Origin: Geodermatophilus bullaregiensis
GTDB lineage: Bacteria > Actinomycetota > Actinomycetes > Mycobacteriales > Geodermatophilaceae
Direction: 5' to 3'
NCBI RefSeq assembly: GCF_016907675.1
Contig: NZ_JAFBCJ010000001.1
Location: 1,240,001 to 1,304,000 of the forward strand
DNA: 64,000 nt
In this document: positions 26,153 to 34,974 of the stretch, one piece after another
How positions within the stretch are numbered: the stretch's first letter is position 1
Layout: every line of letters starts with the position of its first letter
The notes under the pieces: generated by a model
What the model was told of the DNA's origin: nothing
The model's database searches: none
What the model saw: only the letters and a program-made list of their open reading frames with translations
Made by a program: the position numbers and the translations under genes

Positions 26153-27100
26153 CTACCCCTCCAGCGGCGCCCGCTCCAGCTCCTCCACCCGGGCCGCGGC
26201 GCGGTCGTGCTCCGCGGCAGCCCGCTCGGCGGCCCGGTCGGCGGAGGTGGCCCGCCGCCGGGCCCGGCCGGCGTCGCCCTCGGCGGCGGTCGCCTCCTCG
26301 CGGACACGGGTCAGCTCGGCGGCCAGCTCCTCGGCGCGGTCGAGCAGCTCCTGCTGCCGCTCGGCGGCGCGGGCGGCCCGGTCGTGCGCCGCCCGCGCGG
26401 CGTCGGCCGCCTCCTCCGCGGCCGCGGCGGCCGCGCGTGCCTCCTCCCGGGCGGCCTCGACCTCGCGTCGGCGGCGCTCCTCCGCGGCCCGACGGCGCTC
26501 CTCCGCCGCGCGGCGGGCCCGCTCGTCCTCGCCGGACCGCGACCGGCGGGCCGGCGCCTCCGCCGGTGTCGCGGGGCGGGCCGGCCGCGGCGGGGGGACC
26601 ACCCGCAGGTCCGGCCGCGACCCGAGGCCGGGGCCCAAGCCCTGGTAGGACAGCGCGCCGGTCAGCCGGCCGGCCAGCAGCGCCTCCCCGGCGTCCGGGT
26701 CGGCCAGGGCGGCCCGCAGCGTCTCCTCGACCTGGCCGGCGACGGCCTCGCTGAGCGGGTGCCCCAGCCGCGCCGCCAGCACCCGCGCCTGCCGGGTGAG
26801 CGCGGCCAGCAGGCGGGAGCGCTGGGTGCCCAGCGCCCTGAGCTCGTCGCCGGCCAGCGTCTGCTGTGCCTCGCGGAGCAGGTCGCCGAGCTCGACCAGC
26901 CCGGCGATCTCGTCGGGCCGGTCGCGCACCAGCGCGTTGCACGCCCACGCGGCGGTCGAGGGCCGGCCCAGCGCGCCGATCTCCCCGGCGAGGGCGCGGT
27001 CCCCGGCCGCACGGGCCCGCCGGGCGGCCTCGGTGCGGGCGGCCACGAACTCCCCCGGCGGCAGCCCGTACAGCTCGTCGGCGACCTCGTCGAGGTCCAC
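26153..27100 (-). CDS. Conserved actinobacterial coiled-coil protein
   Basis: A 315-residue protein of unknown function. The N-terminal half (about residues 1-165) is helical with LDEVADELYGLPPGEFVAAR and AALGRPSTAAWACN-like blocks that I recognise only as a recurring actinobacterial family. The C-terminal ~125 residues are a highly charged Ala/Glu/Arg coiled coil with 'AEERRR' heptads. GTG 27100 is chosen because GAGGAGG lies four bases upstream and the similarity begins there. It converges on the DinB gene with a 7-bp gap. A structural or DNA-associated role is possible, but nothing in the sequence proves it. Confidence 0.75.
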   Translation of the reverse strand: MDLDEVADELYGLPPGEFVAARTEAARRARAAGDRALAGEIGALGRPSTAAWACNALVRDRPDEIAGLVELGDLLREAQQTLAGDELRALGTQRSRLLAALTRQARVLAARLGHPLSEAVAGQVEETLRAALADPDAGEALLAGRLTGALSYQGLGPGLGSRPDLRVVPPPRPARPATPAEAPARRSRSGEDERARRAAEERRRAAEERRRREVEAAREEARAAAAAAEEAADAARAAHDRAARAAERQQELLDRAEELAAELTRVREEATAAEGDAGRARRRATSADRAAERAAAEHDRAAARVEELERAPLEG

Positions 27101-27247
27101 GGCACCTCCTCGACCGGCCGGACGTCCCCGCCAACCTGCCACGACGCCCGGGGGAGGCGCCGCCGGGAAGACACCGGGCACGGGACGGCGTTGCCGCCGT
27201 CGTCGTGCGGGTGGTCGACTCGCCGCGACGACGAGAGGGGTGGCGGG

Positions 27248-27505
27248 ATGACGACGTGCGGACACCTGGACCAGATCCGGGACGTGACGCCGGACTCGAC
27301 GGAGGGCTGCAGCGACTGCCTGGCGATCGGCTCGGGCTGGGTGCACCTGCGGGAGTGCCTGACGTGCGGCCACGTCGCGTGCTGCGACTCCTCGCCGAAC
27401 CGGCACGCGACCGCCCACGCCGACGGCAGCGGTCACCCGATCGTCCGGTCCTTCGAGCCGGGTGAGGACTGGCGGTGGTGCTACCCGGACCAGTCGCTGG
27501 TCTGA
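27248..27505 (+). CDS. UBP-type zinc finger protein
   Basis: An 85-residue protein consisting of one ZnF-UBP domain. Metal ligands are visible in CGH at residue 4, GCSDC near 21-24, CLTCGHVACCDSS near 38-48 and HATAHA near 52-56. In eukaryotes this fold reads the C-terminus of free ubiquitin. In actinobacteria it has no known ubiquitin partner and its ligand is unknown. The ATG is preceded by a GGGTGG-like site. Its stop overlaps the start of the Na+/H+ antiporter gene (TGATG), indicating coupled translation and probably a joint function. Confidence 0.88.
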   Translation: MTTCGHLDQIRDVTPDSTEGCSDCLAIGSGWVHLRECLTCGHVACCDSSPNRHATAHADGSGHPIVRSFEPGEDWRWCYPDQSLV

Positions 27506-29076
27506 TGGAGCTGCCGGTCATCGCCCTGCTGGCCGGCTCGTTCGCGGTCACCGCGCTGGCGCGGCGGCTCGGCGTCTCGCCGCCGCTGGTCCTGGTGCTC
27601 GTCGGGCTGGGTCTGTCCTCCGTCCCCGGGGTCCCGGACTACGCGCTCGACCCCCAGCTGATCCTCACGCTGGTCCTGCCGCCGCTGCTGTACTCGGCGG
27701 CGCTGGACAGCTCCTACCTGCGGCTGCGCGCCAACCTGCGGCCGATCGGGATGCTCGCCGTCGGCGCGGTGCTGCTCACCACGGTGGCCGTCGGGCTGGC
27801 GGCGTGGTGGCTGGTGCCCGGGCTGCCGCTGGCCTCGGCGCTCGTGCTCGGCGCCGTCGTCGCGCCGCCGGACGCCGTCGCGGCCACCGCCGTGGGCCGC
27901 CGGCTGGGCCTGCCGCGCAAGGTGACGACCATCCTCGGCGGCGAGAGCCTGGTCAACGACGCCACCGCGCTGACCCTCTACCGGGTCGCCGTCGCGCTGG
28001 CCGCCGGTGCCGGCTACGGCATCGTCGAGGGGCTCGGCGTCTTCGCGCTGGCCGCGGTCGGCGGCGCGGCGATCGGCTGGGGGCTCGGCTGGCTGGTGCA
28101 CCGGGTGCGGCTGGCCCTCGGCGACGGCGTGCTGGAGAGCGCGCTCGGGCTGCTGGTCCCCTTCGTCGGCTTCGTCGTCGCCGAGGAGGTGCACGCCTCG
28201 GGGGTGCTCGCCGTGGTGCTGGCCGGCCTGTACCTCGGCCACCGCTCGCCGCAGGCCGACCCGGTCGCCCGGCTGCAGGACCGCGCGGTGTGGAAGGCCG
28301 CCGACACGCTGCTCGAGGCGACGGTCTTCGCGCTCATCGGCCTGCAGCTGCCCACCGTGCTGGAGGGCATCGGGCCCGGGGTGGCCACGCTGACCGCGGT
28401 GGGCCTGGCGCTCGTCGGCGTCGCGTTCCTCGCCCGGGTGGCCTTCGTCTTCCCCACCGCCTACCTGCGGCCACTGGCCCGCCGCCGTCCCGGCTGGGTG
28501 TACCCGCCGTGGACGCACGCCGTCGTCGTCTCCTGGGCCGGCATGCGGGGGGTGGTCTCCCTCGCCGCGGCGGCCGGCATCCCGCTCACCACGATGTCCG
28601 GCGAGCCGTTCCCCGGGCGCGCGGAGGTGCTCTACCTGACCTTCGTCGTCACGGTCGGCACGCTGCTGCTGCACGGGCTGACGCTGCCGGCCGTCATCCG
28701 CCGGCTGGGCGTGCAGGGATCCGAGGACTCCGCCGACGCGCTCGCCGAGGCGCAGGCGCAGTCGGCCGCCGGGCGGGCCGCCGCCGCCCGGCTCGAGGAG
28801 CTCGACGACGGCGACCCGCTGCACGCCCAGGCGGTGACCGAGCTGCGCCGGCGCATCGAGGCGCGCACCAACGCCGCGTGGGAGCGGCTCGGTGGGCCGG
28901 TGGCCCACGGCGGGGAGACGCCGAGTGCCCGCTACCGGCGGCTGCGGCGGGCGATGCTCGAGGCCGAGCGGGAGGTGTTCGTGTCCCAGCGCGACCAGCG
29001 GCGCATCGACGACGAGGTGTTCCGGCGGGTGCAGCACGAGCTGGACCTGGAGGAGGTCACGCTGCTGCGGGAGTGA
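27505..29076 (+). CDS. Na+/H+ antiporter, CPA1 family
   Basis: A 523-residue antiporter with about 12 transmembrane helices in the first ~400 residues. The family core APPDAVAATAVGRRLGLP and GGESLVNDATALTLYR carries the ion-binding acids. SWAGMRGVVSLAAA is the late conserved helix. The C-terminal ~120 residues are cytoplasmic, helical and rich in Ala, Arg and Glu, likely regulatory. ATG 27505 overlaps the stop of the UBP zinc finger gene, so the two should be made in step. It exports Na+ in exchange for protons for pH and salt homeostasis. Confidence 0.93.
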   Translation: MELPVIALLAGSFAVTALARRLGVSPPLVLVLVGLGLSSVPGVPDYALDPQLILTLVLPPLLYSAALDSSYLRLRANLRPIGMLAVGAVLLTTVAVGLAAWWLVPGLPLASALVLGAVVAPPDAVAATAVGRRLGLPRKVTTILGGESLVNDATALTLYRVAVALAAGAGYGIVEGLGVFALAAVGGAAIGWGLGWLVHRVRLALGDGVLESALGLLVPFVGFVVAEEVHASGVLAVVLAGLYLGHRSPQADPVARLQDRAVWKAADTLLEATVFALIGLQLPTVLEGIGPGVATLTAVGLALVGVAFLARVAFVFPTAYLRPLARRRPGWVYPPWTHAVVVSWAGMRGVVSLAAAAGIPLTTMSGEPFPGRAEVLYLTFVVTVGTLLLHGLTLPAVIRRLGVQGSEDSADALAEAQAQSAAGRAAAARLEELDDGDPLHAQAVTELRRRIEARTNAAWERLGGPVAHGGETPSARYRRLRRAMLEAEREVFVSQRDQRRIDDEVFRRVQHELDLEEVTLLRE

Positions 29077-29188
29077 GCTGGCGCACGCGCGGGCGCGGTG
29101 GCACGGTGTACCCGGGAGACGGCGTGGTCCCCCGGCCGGACGACGTCCCGCCGCGCCGGCGCACCGCCGACCTCTCCCGGAGGCAGCC

Positions 29189-29632
29189 GTGGTCCCCTCC
29201 CCCGCCAGTCAGCCCAGCGCCGTCCCGTCGCCGGTCGGCCCACCGACGGTCCTGTTCGTCGGCGCGCACGACGCCGCGACCTCGCAGATGGCCGCCGCAC
29301 TGCTCACCACCCGTGCCGGTGGCCGGGTGCGCGCGCTGTCGGCCGGGTCCGCGCCCGCGGTCCGGGTCGACCCCGCCGCGGTCGCCGCGATGGCCGAGGT
29401 CGGGGTCGACCTCACCGCCCGCTTCCCGAAGCCGCTGACCGCCGACGCGGTGCACCTCTCCGACGTCGTGGTGGTCCTCGGCGGGGCCCAGCCGTGCCCC
29501 CTGCTGCCCGGGACGCGCTACCTCGACTGGCCGGTCGAGGACCCCACCGGCCGCGACGTCGCGGGCGTCCGGCCGGTGCGTGACGAGCTGGACCGCCGGG
29601 TGCGCGGGCTGCTCACCGAACTGGCCGACTGA
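29189..29632 (+). CDS. ArsC-like / low-Mr tyrosine phosphatase fold protein, catalytic residues lost
   Basis: A 147-residue protein of the thiol/mycothiol-linked arsenate reductase (LMW-PTP) fold. The family P-loop should read C-x-H-N-A-G-R-S-Q. Here it is VLFVGAHDAATSQ: the nucleophile Cys is Gly, Asn is Asp and the phosphate-binding Arg is Thr. The resolving MGCGDAC block is LGGAQPC, so its first Cys is lost. Fold-defining segments remain (SAGSAPA, AEVGVDL, YLDWPVEDP). Arsenate reduction or phosphatase activity is therefore unlikely. GTG 29189 has GGAGG at 29179-29183. No ars genes are nearby. A binding or regulatory role is inferred. Confidence 0.82.
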   Translation: MVPSPASQPSAVPSPVGPPTVLFVGAHDAATSQMAAALLTTRAGGRVRALSAGSAPAVRVDPAAVAAMAEVGVDLTARFPKPLTADAVHLSDVVVVLGGAQPCPLLPGTRYLDWPVEDPTGRDVAGVRPVRDELDRRVRGLLTELAD

Positions 29633-29767
29633 CCCGCCGGGCGGCGCCCGGGCACGGCGGGGAGCGGGTGCTCCCGCGCCGCACCCGGGGCGGCGCGAGC
29701 CGGCCTGCGCGCACCCGCTCGGGCCTAGGCTGGCCGCACCCACCCCGACGGCGTCCCGGAGGTCACC

Positions 29768-29923
29768 GTGCTGCTGCGCCTGCTCGGTCTGCTGCTGGTC
29801 GTCTGGCTGGTCGTGACCGTGATCGGCTGGGTCGTCGAGGGCCTGTTCTGGCTCACCGTCGTCGGCCTCGGGCTCTTCCTCGTCACGGCCGCCGTGGGCA
29901 TGCGGCGACGCACCGGCTCCTGA
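29768..29923 (+). CDS. Small two-helix membrane protein
   Basis: A 51-residue hydrophobic protein. GTG 29768 follows GGAGG at 29758-29762. Two hydrophobic helices (about residues 2-21 and 26-45) end in a basic MRRRTGS tail, which should face the cytoplasm. Similar short hydrophobic proteins occur in related actinobacteria without known function. It sits alone between the ArsC-like gene and a convergent VOC gene. Confidence 0.65.
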   Translation: MLLRLLGLLLVVWLVVTVIGWVVEGLFWLTVVGLGLFLVTAAVGMRRRTGS

Positions 29924-29938
29924 CCCGGCCGGCGGCGC

Positions 29939-30310
29939 TCAGGCGGGTGCGGGCGACCGGCTGCTGAGCACGAACCCGTTGCCGTCGGGGTCGCGGAACA
30001 CCGCCTGCCGGCCCCACGCCTCGTCCGACGGCGGTCCCTCGACGGGCACGCCCACCGCCGACAGCCGCGCGAACGCCGCGTCGACGTCGTCGACCTCGAA
30101 CACCACCCCCTGCAGGGACCCGGGCGGCATCTGCTCGAACCAGGTGACCAGCGACAGCGACGTCCCGCTGCCGGGTGCACCCACCTGCACCCAGCGCATC
30201 CCAGGGGCGAACTCCGCGTCGGCGAGCACCTGCAGGCCCACCTGGCCGGTCCAGAACCGGACGGCGGCCTCCTGGTCGCGCACGGGGACGGAGACGACGG
30301 CGACGTCCAC
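29939..30310 (-). CDS. VOC (glyoxalase/bleomycin resistance) family protein
   Basis: A 123-residue protein with two beta-alpha-beta-beta-beta halves: VSVPVRDQEAAVRFWTGQVG at the start and GVVFEVDDVDAAFARL in the second half. It ends in FRDPDGNGFVLSS. The usual His at the first metal position is Ser or Val here, but the late Glu position is also absent (GFVLS), so metal binding is doubtful. GTG 30310 has GGAGGAGG upstream. Function unknown. Confidence 0.85.
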   Translation of the reverse strand: MDVAVVSVPVRDQEAAVRFWTGQVGLQVLADAEFAPGMRWVQVGAPGSGTSLSLVTWFEQMPPGSLQGVVFEVDDVDAAFARLSAVGVPVEGPPSDEAWGRQAVFRDPDGNGFVLSSRSPAPA

Positions 30311-30375
30311 GGGGACCTCCTCCGACGACGGGGAGCCGGAGGGCCCAGTCCACGACGACCGGGTGCCGGCGTCAA

Positions 30376-30412
30376 GGCGCCCCGGCCCCGCGGACGCGGG
30401 TGCCGGGGCGCC
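30376..30412 (-). terminator. Hairpin downstream of the MFS gene
   Basis: An 11-bp perfect stem (30376-30386 with 30402-30412) encloses a GC-rich loop just beyond the stop of the leftward MFS gene. It is a likely terminator. Confidence 0.55.
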
Positions 30413-30421
30413 GCGCGGACG

Positions 30422-31654
30422 TCAGTGCGCGACCGGTCCGACCGGCTCGACGGGGCGGGCGGGCCGGGCCAGCCGCACGGCGACCGCGGCGAGCACGCTG
30501 ACCACGCCGAGGACGACGAGCGCCGCGGTCAGGCCGCCCAGCGCCCCGCTGAGCGCGAGCACCACCAGCGGGCAGACGAACTGGCCGAGGAAGACCGCCG
30601 AGGTCCAGACGCCGGTGCCGCGGCCGCGCTGCTCGAACGACAGCGGGCCCAGCGCCCAGGTCAGCAGCGAGGGCAGCAGCAGGCCGTTGCCGAGGCCGGT
30701 GACCACCGCCGCGACGACGACCGCCGGCACCGTGTCGGCGACGCCGAGGGCGACCAGCCCGACACCGGAGAGGGCGAAGGCGGCCGGCACGGTGACCGCC
30801 GGGCCGAGCCGGGCCACCCGGCCGAAGGAGAAGGCGCCCACGGCGGTGCCGAGGGAGCCGATGGCGCTGATCGCACCGATGGCGCCGGTGGACTCCACGC
30901 CGATGGTGTCGAGCGTGAAGGACAGCTCGACGATCAGGACGTAGAAGACCAGACCGCCCACCAGGGTCACCGCGACCGGCACGGCCAGCTGCGCCCAGGG
31001 CAGGCGGGGCAGCCGCCGCGAGCGGGCGAGCCGCGGCGCGGGCTGCCAGACGTACCGCGCCGCCAGGGCGGCCAGCGGCAGGCTGACGGCGTAGAGCCAG
31101 AACGGCGTCCGCCAGTCCTGGGCACCGAGCGCGCCGCCGACACCGAAGAAGACGGTCGCCGAGACGGTGGTGAACACGACCTGCAGGCCGAAGTAGCGCT
31201 CGCGCGCCGGGCCGGAGAAGTAGTCGGCCAGCAGCGTGGTGCAGCAGGTCATGATCGCCGCCTCGGTGAGGCCGACGAGCACGCGGCTGGCCACGATCAG
31301 CTGCAGCGAGTCCAGCCACAGGGGTGCGGTGCCGCAGAAGGCGTAGGCGACCAGCGAGCCGACGAGCAGCCGCTTGCGACCCACCCGGTCGACGATGCGC
31401 CCGGCGATCACCGCGGTCAGCCCGATGACCAGCGCCGGCGCGGTGAGCACGACCGGGGTCAGCGTCTCCACCCCCGCGGTGCCGGCGAAGGCGTCCTGGA
31501 TCCGCGGCAGGACGGGGGCCAGCAGCACTGCGCCCAGCACGGACAGGCAGCTGGAGAACAGCAGCACCAGCGCCTGCGCCCGGCCAGCAGGGCGGCCGGT
31601 GGCGGGGTCGACGGCGACCTCGTCGGCGGGGGGTGCGGCGTCGTGGACCGACAC
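30422..31654 (-). CDS. MFS transporter
   Basis: A 410-residue major facilitator with 12 predicted helices. The loop 2-3 motif reads GRIVDRVGRKRLLVG, close to the family consensus for proton-linked permeases. The first ~30 residues are hydrophilic. GTG 31654 follows CCGGAGA. Located just downstream of the LysR gene on the same strand (85-bp gap) and next to the aromatic catabolic operon. It could import the aromatic substrate or export an inhibitory intermediate. Multidrug efflux is an alternative. Confidence 0.88.
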   Translation of the reverse strand: MSVHDAAPPADEVAVDPATGRPAGRAQALVLLFSSCLSVLGAVLLAPVLPRIQDAFAGTAGVETLTPVVLTAPALVIGLTAVIAGRIVDRVGRKRLLVGSLVAYAFCGTAPLWLDSLQLIVASRVLVGLTEAAIMTCCTTLLADYFSGPARERYFGLQVVFTTVSATVFFGVGGALGAQDWRTPFWLYAVSLPLAALAARYVWQPAPRLARSRRLPRLPWAQLAVPVAVTLVGGLVFYVLIVELSFTLDTIGVESTGAIGAISAIGSLGTAVGAFSFGRVARLGPAVTVPAAFALSGVGLVALGVADTVPAVVVAAVVTGLGNGLLLPSLLTWALGPLSFEQRGRGTGVWTSAVFLGQFVCPLVVLALSGALGGLTAALVVLGVVSVLAAVAVRLARPARPVEPVGPVAH

Positions 31655-31739
31655 GGGCGTCTCCGGGGGGACGGGTGCCGGTCCCGGTGACCGGCATCAC
31701 TGGACGGCGAGTGTCGGCACCGCGGCGCGGGAGCGGAAA

Positions 31740-32738
31740 TCACTTCTCCCGGGGTGCGGTATCAGTCAGGTCGATGCCCTCCCGGGCGCCGGGCGAGACG
31801 GCCAGCTCGGCGGCGCGCGAGACGACGTCGCGCAGGTACCGGTGCTCGGGGTCGTCGTCGTAGACGGGGTGCCACCACATCGCCTCCACCAGCGGGCCGG
31901 CCTCGAACGGCGGCGGCAGCGCCCGGATGCCCGAGCCCAGCGGCAGCAGGTCGACCAGCCGGCGCTGCAGGAGCGCGATCCGGTCGCTGCCGGCGACCAG
32001 CGCGGGCACGGTCAGAAAGCTCTCGTTGACCACCTGCACGCGGGGCTCGATGCCGAGCTGGCGCATCTGCCGCGCGGCCGGGGTGGACGCCGTCTGGCCG
32101 TGGTAGGTGGCCACCCACGGCAGCGCCTCGAGGTCCGCCACGGTCAGCCCGCGCTCGACGACCGGGTTGTCGGCGGCGACCACGCACACCCACTCGTCGC
32201 GGTAGAGGTCGCGGTGGGACAGGTCGGTGACGAACCCGTGCGGCAGCAGCAGCAGGTCGGCGGTGAGCAGCACCTGGTGGGCGCTGTCGACGACGGCCGG
32301 CGAGTGCGGGGTGAGCCGCAGCCGGGTGTGCGGCGCCTCCTCCGCGAGCAGCCCGGCGATGGTGTCCCCGAGGACGACGACCACGTAGTCGCTGACCAGC
32401 ACGGAGAACTCTCGGGTCGACGACGCCGGGTCGAAGCCGGGCTGGGCGGTGAAGACCCGCTCGACACCGGTGAGCGCCACCCGCACCAGCTCGCGCAGCT
32501 GCACCGCGAGCGGCGTGAGCCGGTACTCGTTGCCGACCCGGGTGAGCAGCTCGTCGCCGAAGTGGCGGCGCAGCCGGGCCAGCGACGCCGACAGCGCCGG
32601 CTGCGACAGCCCCATCTGCGCCGCGGCGCGGGTGACGCTGCGCTGCTGGAGCAGGGCGTCGAGGGACACGAGCAGGTTGAGGTCCAGGCTCGCGAGGTTC
32701 ACGGCGCCGACGGTATCGGCGCCGTCGATGCCCCTCAT
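31740..32738 (-). CDS. LysR family transcriptional regulator
   Basis: A 332-residue LysR protein. The winged helix at residues ~15-72 (SVTRAAAQMGLSQPALSASLARLR) is of the NodD/LinR type. The effector domain follows with PBP2-like blocks (EFSVLVSDYVVVVLGD, ALPWVATYHG). ATG 32738 is far from any ribosome site. GTG 32702 would give a start at VNLASLDLNLL, where family members usually begin. It is divergent from a six-gene ring-cleavage operon across a 72-bp gap. The expected role is inducer-dependent activation of that operon. Confidence 0.9.
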   Translation of the reverse strand: MRGIDGADTVGAVNLASLDLNLLVSLDALLQQRSVTRAAAQMGLSQPALSASLARLRRHFGDELLTRVGNEYRLTPLAVQLRELVRVALTGVERVFTAQPGFDPASSTREFSVLVSDYVVVVLGDTIAGLLAEEAPHTRLRLTPHSPAVVDSAHQVLLTADLLLLPHGFVTDLSHRDLYRDEWVCVVAADNPVVERGLTVADLEALPWVATYHGQTASTPAARQMRQLGIEPRVQVVNESFLTVPALVAGSDRIALLQRRLVDLLPLGSGIRALPPPFEAGPLVEAMWWHPVYDDDPEHRYLRDVVSRAAELAVSPGAREGIDLTDTAPREK

Positions 32739-32810
32739 CAGACATCTCGTCTTCCCCTCCCCCGCACGGATGACCGACGGTGGTCCGCGTCACGACGAGG
32801 AGGACGCGAC

Positions 32811-33821
32811 GTGCCCGACCGCACCTGGCTGGACCCTGCAGGGCTCGACCGCACCGACCCCGAGGGGGCGATCGCCGCGGCCGCGAAGCGCTGCTCGAAC
32901 TGGGGCCGCTGGGGCACCGACGACGTGCTCGGCACGCTCAACTTCCTCGACGACGCCAGGCGCGCCGACGGTGCCGCGCTGGTCCGCCGCGGGGCGAGCT
33001 TCTCGCTGTCGCAGCGCTTCGACGCCGACGGCCCGCAGAAGGGCTGGCGCCGCCGCACCAACCCGGTGCACACCATGCTCGACACCGGCACCGACGCCGA
33101 GCGCGGCGTGCAGGGCTTCCCGCACGGCATCGGCGGCGCCGACGACGTGATCGCGATGCCGCTGCAGGCCTCCACCCAGTGGGACGGCCTCGGCCACATC
33201 TTCGACCACGGCAACGCCTGGAACGGCCGCCGCGCCGGCGACGTCGTCACCAGCCTCGGCGACTCGGTGACCGGCATCGAGACCGCCGCCGACCGCATCG
33301 CCGGGCGTGGCGTGCTGCTCGACGTCGGCCGGGCGCTGGGCACCGACGGAGAGCTGCCCGACGGGTTCGCCATCACCCCCGCCCACCTGGAGGCCACCAT
33401 CGCCGCGCAGGGCGACACCGCCCGCGTGGGCCGCGGCGACCTGCTGTGCGTGCGCACCGGGCAGCTCACCCGCGCCCTCCGCTCGGTGGCCGCCGGACGG
33501 GGCTGGGGCGACTACGCCGGCGGCCCCGCGCCCGGCCTGAGCTTCACCAGCGCCGACTGGCTGCACGCCACCGAGATCGCCGGCATCGCCACCGACACCT
33601 GGGGCTTCGAGGTGCGGCCCAACGAGTTCGACGTCGCCTTCCAGCCGCTGCACCAGGTCGCCATCCCGCACATCGGCCTGTTCCTCGGCGAGCTGTGGGA
33701 CCTCGACGCCCTCGCCGCCGACTGCGCCGCCGACGGCGTGTGGGAGTTCTTCCTCACCGCCGCTCCGCTGCCCGTGACCGGCGCCGTCGGCGCCCCGGTC
33801 AACCCCATCGCCGTCAAGTAG
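32811..33821 (+). CDS. Cyclase family hydrolase (kynurenine formamidase/isatin hydrolase-like)
   Basis: A 336-residue metal-dependent hydrolase of the 'cyclase' fold. The metal-site region reads STQWDGLGHIFDHG (the family HxGTHxDAPxH motif in a modified form), with a further His in PLHQVAIPHIG. Relatives open cyclic amides, formamides or lactones. GTG 32811 has GAGGAGGA just upstream. It is the first gene of the operon, with FMO, dioxygenase and two hydrolases. It may prepare a ring-fused substrate or open a lactone intermediate. Which one cannot be told from sequence. Confidence 0.85.
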   Translation: MPDRTWLDPAGLDRTDPEGAIAAAAKRCSNWGRWGTDDVLGTLNFLDDARRADGAALVRRGASFSLSQRFDADGPQKGWRRRTNPVHTMLDTGTDAERGVQGFPHGIGGADDVIAMPLQASTQWDGLGHIFDHGNAWNGRRAGDVVTSLGDSVTGIETAADRIAGRGVLLDVGRALGTDGELPDGFAITPAHLEATIAAQGDTARVGRGDLLCVRTGQLTRALRSVAAGRGWGDYAGGPAPGLSFTSADWLHATEIAGIATDTWGFEVRPNEFDVAFQPLHQVAIPHIGLFLGELWDLDALAADCAADGVWEFFLTAAPLPVTGAVGAPVNPIAVK

Positions 33822-33830
33822 GAGACCGCC

Positions 33831-34961
33831 GTGCCCGCCGTCAACAGCGTGCTCGTGGTCGGGGCCGGCCTCGCCGGTGCCGCCACCGCCATCCGCCTGG
33901 CCGAGGCCGGCGTCGCCGTCGACCTGGTCGAGATCAAGCCCGACACCGCAGCGCTCGGCTCCGGCATCACCCTGCAGGGGAACGCGCTGCGCGAGCTGCG
34001 CACCCTCGGCGTCTGGGAGGAGGTCTCCGCCGCCGGCTACGCCTTCGACGTGACCGGCATCCGGGCGCCCGACCCGGACGGCACCGTCGTCGCGGAGATC
34101 CCCGACGCGCGCACCGGCGGCCCGGACCTGCCGGCCGCCATGGGCATGCCCCGGCCGGAGCTGGCGCGGATCCTCACCGACCGCGCGACCGAGGTGGGCG
34201 TCGAGGTGCGCTGCGGGACCACGCACACGGTCCTCGCGCAGGACGACGCCGGCGTGGACGTGACCTTCGCCGACGGCTCGACCGGCCGCCACGACCTCGT
34301 CGTCGGCGCCGACGGGCTGCGCTCGTGGACCCGCCGGGCGATCGGCGTGGAGCTGGAGACCAGGCCGGTCGGCATGGGCATCTGGCGCGCGTTCGGCCCG
34401 CGGCCGGCGAGCGTCACCCGCACCGACCTGTACTACGGCGGGCCCTCGTTCATCGCCGGCTACTGCCCGACGAGCGAGGACTCCCTCTACGCCTACGTCG
34501 TCGAGCCGGCGCAGGACCGCTCCACGCTCACGCCCGAGGAGCAGCTGGCCACGATGAAGGAGCTCGCCGCGGCCTACCACGGGCCGTGGGACGAGATCCG
34601 CGAGCAGCTCACCGACCCGGCCCGGGTGAACTACACCTGGTTCGAGACGCACGTGCTGCCGGCGCCGTGGAACCGCGGCCGCGTCGTCCTGATCGGCGAC
34701 GCCGCGCACACCTGCCCGCCGACCATCGCGCAGGGCGGGGCCATGGCCCTCGAGGACGCCGCCGTCCTCAGCGACCTGCTGCTCAGCCGCGACGCGCTCG
34801 ACCAGGACCTGTGGGACGCCTTCCACGGCCGCCGGTTCGAGCGCGCGAGGACCGTCGTCGACGCCTCCAACCAGCTCGCCCAGTGGCAGCTCGAGCACGT
34901 CCGGGGCGACATCCCGGGGCTCATGCGCTCGATCGCCCAGCTCGTCGCCCAGCCCGCCTGA
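33831..34961 (+). CDS. FAD-dependent aromatic hydroxylase
   Basis: A 376-residue class A flavoprotein monooxygenase. FAD motif VVGAGLAGAATAIRLAEAG starts at residue 7. The DG motif DLVVGADGLRSWTRR is near residue 155, and the GD motif VVLIGDAAHTCPPTIAQGGAMA is near 285. This is the salicylate/3-hydroxybenzoate/6-hydroxynicotinate hydroxylase type, which uses NAD(P)H and O2 to add a ring hydroxyl, sometimes with decarboxylation. GTG 33831 follows GGAGA, nine bases after the cyclase stop. It probably generates the catechol-like substrate of the dioxygenase encoded next. Confidence 0.92.
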   Translation: MPAVNSVLVVGAGLAGAATAIRLAEAGVAVDLVEIKPDTAALGSGITLQGNALRELRTLGVWEEVSAAGYAFDVTGIRAPDPDGTVVAEIPDARTGGPDLPAAMGMPRPELARILTDRATEVGVEVRCGTTHTVLAQDDAGVDVTFADGSTGRHDLVVGADGLRSWTRRAIGVELETRPVGMGIWRAFGPRPASVTRTDLYYGGPSFIAGYCPTSEDSLYAYVVEPAQDRSTLTPEEQLATMKELAAAYHGPWDEIREQLTDPARVNYTWFETHVLPAPWNRGRVVLIGDAAHTCPPTIAQGGAMALEDAAVLSDLLLSRDALDQDLWDAFHGRRFERARTVVDASNQLAQWQLEHVRGDIPGLMRSIAQLVAQPA

Positions 34962-34974
34962 ATCGAGGAACCCC

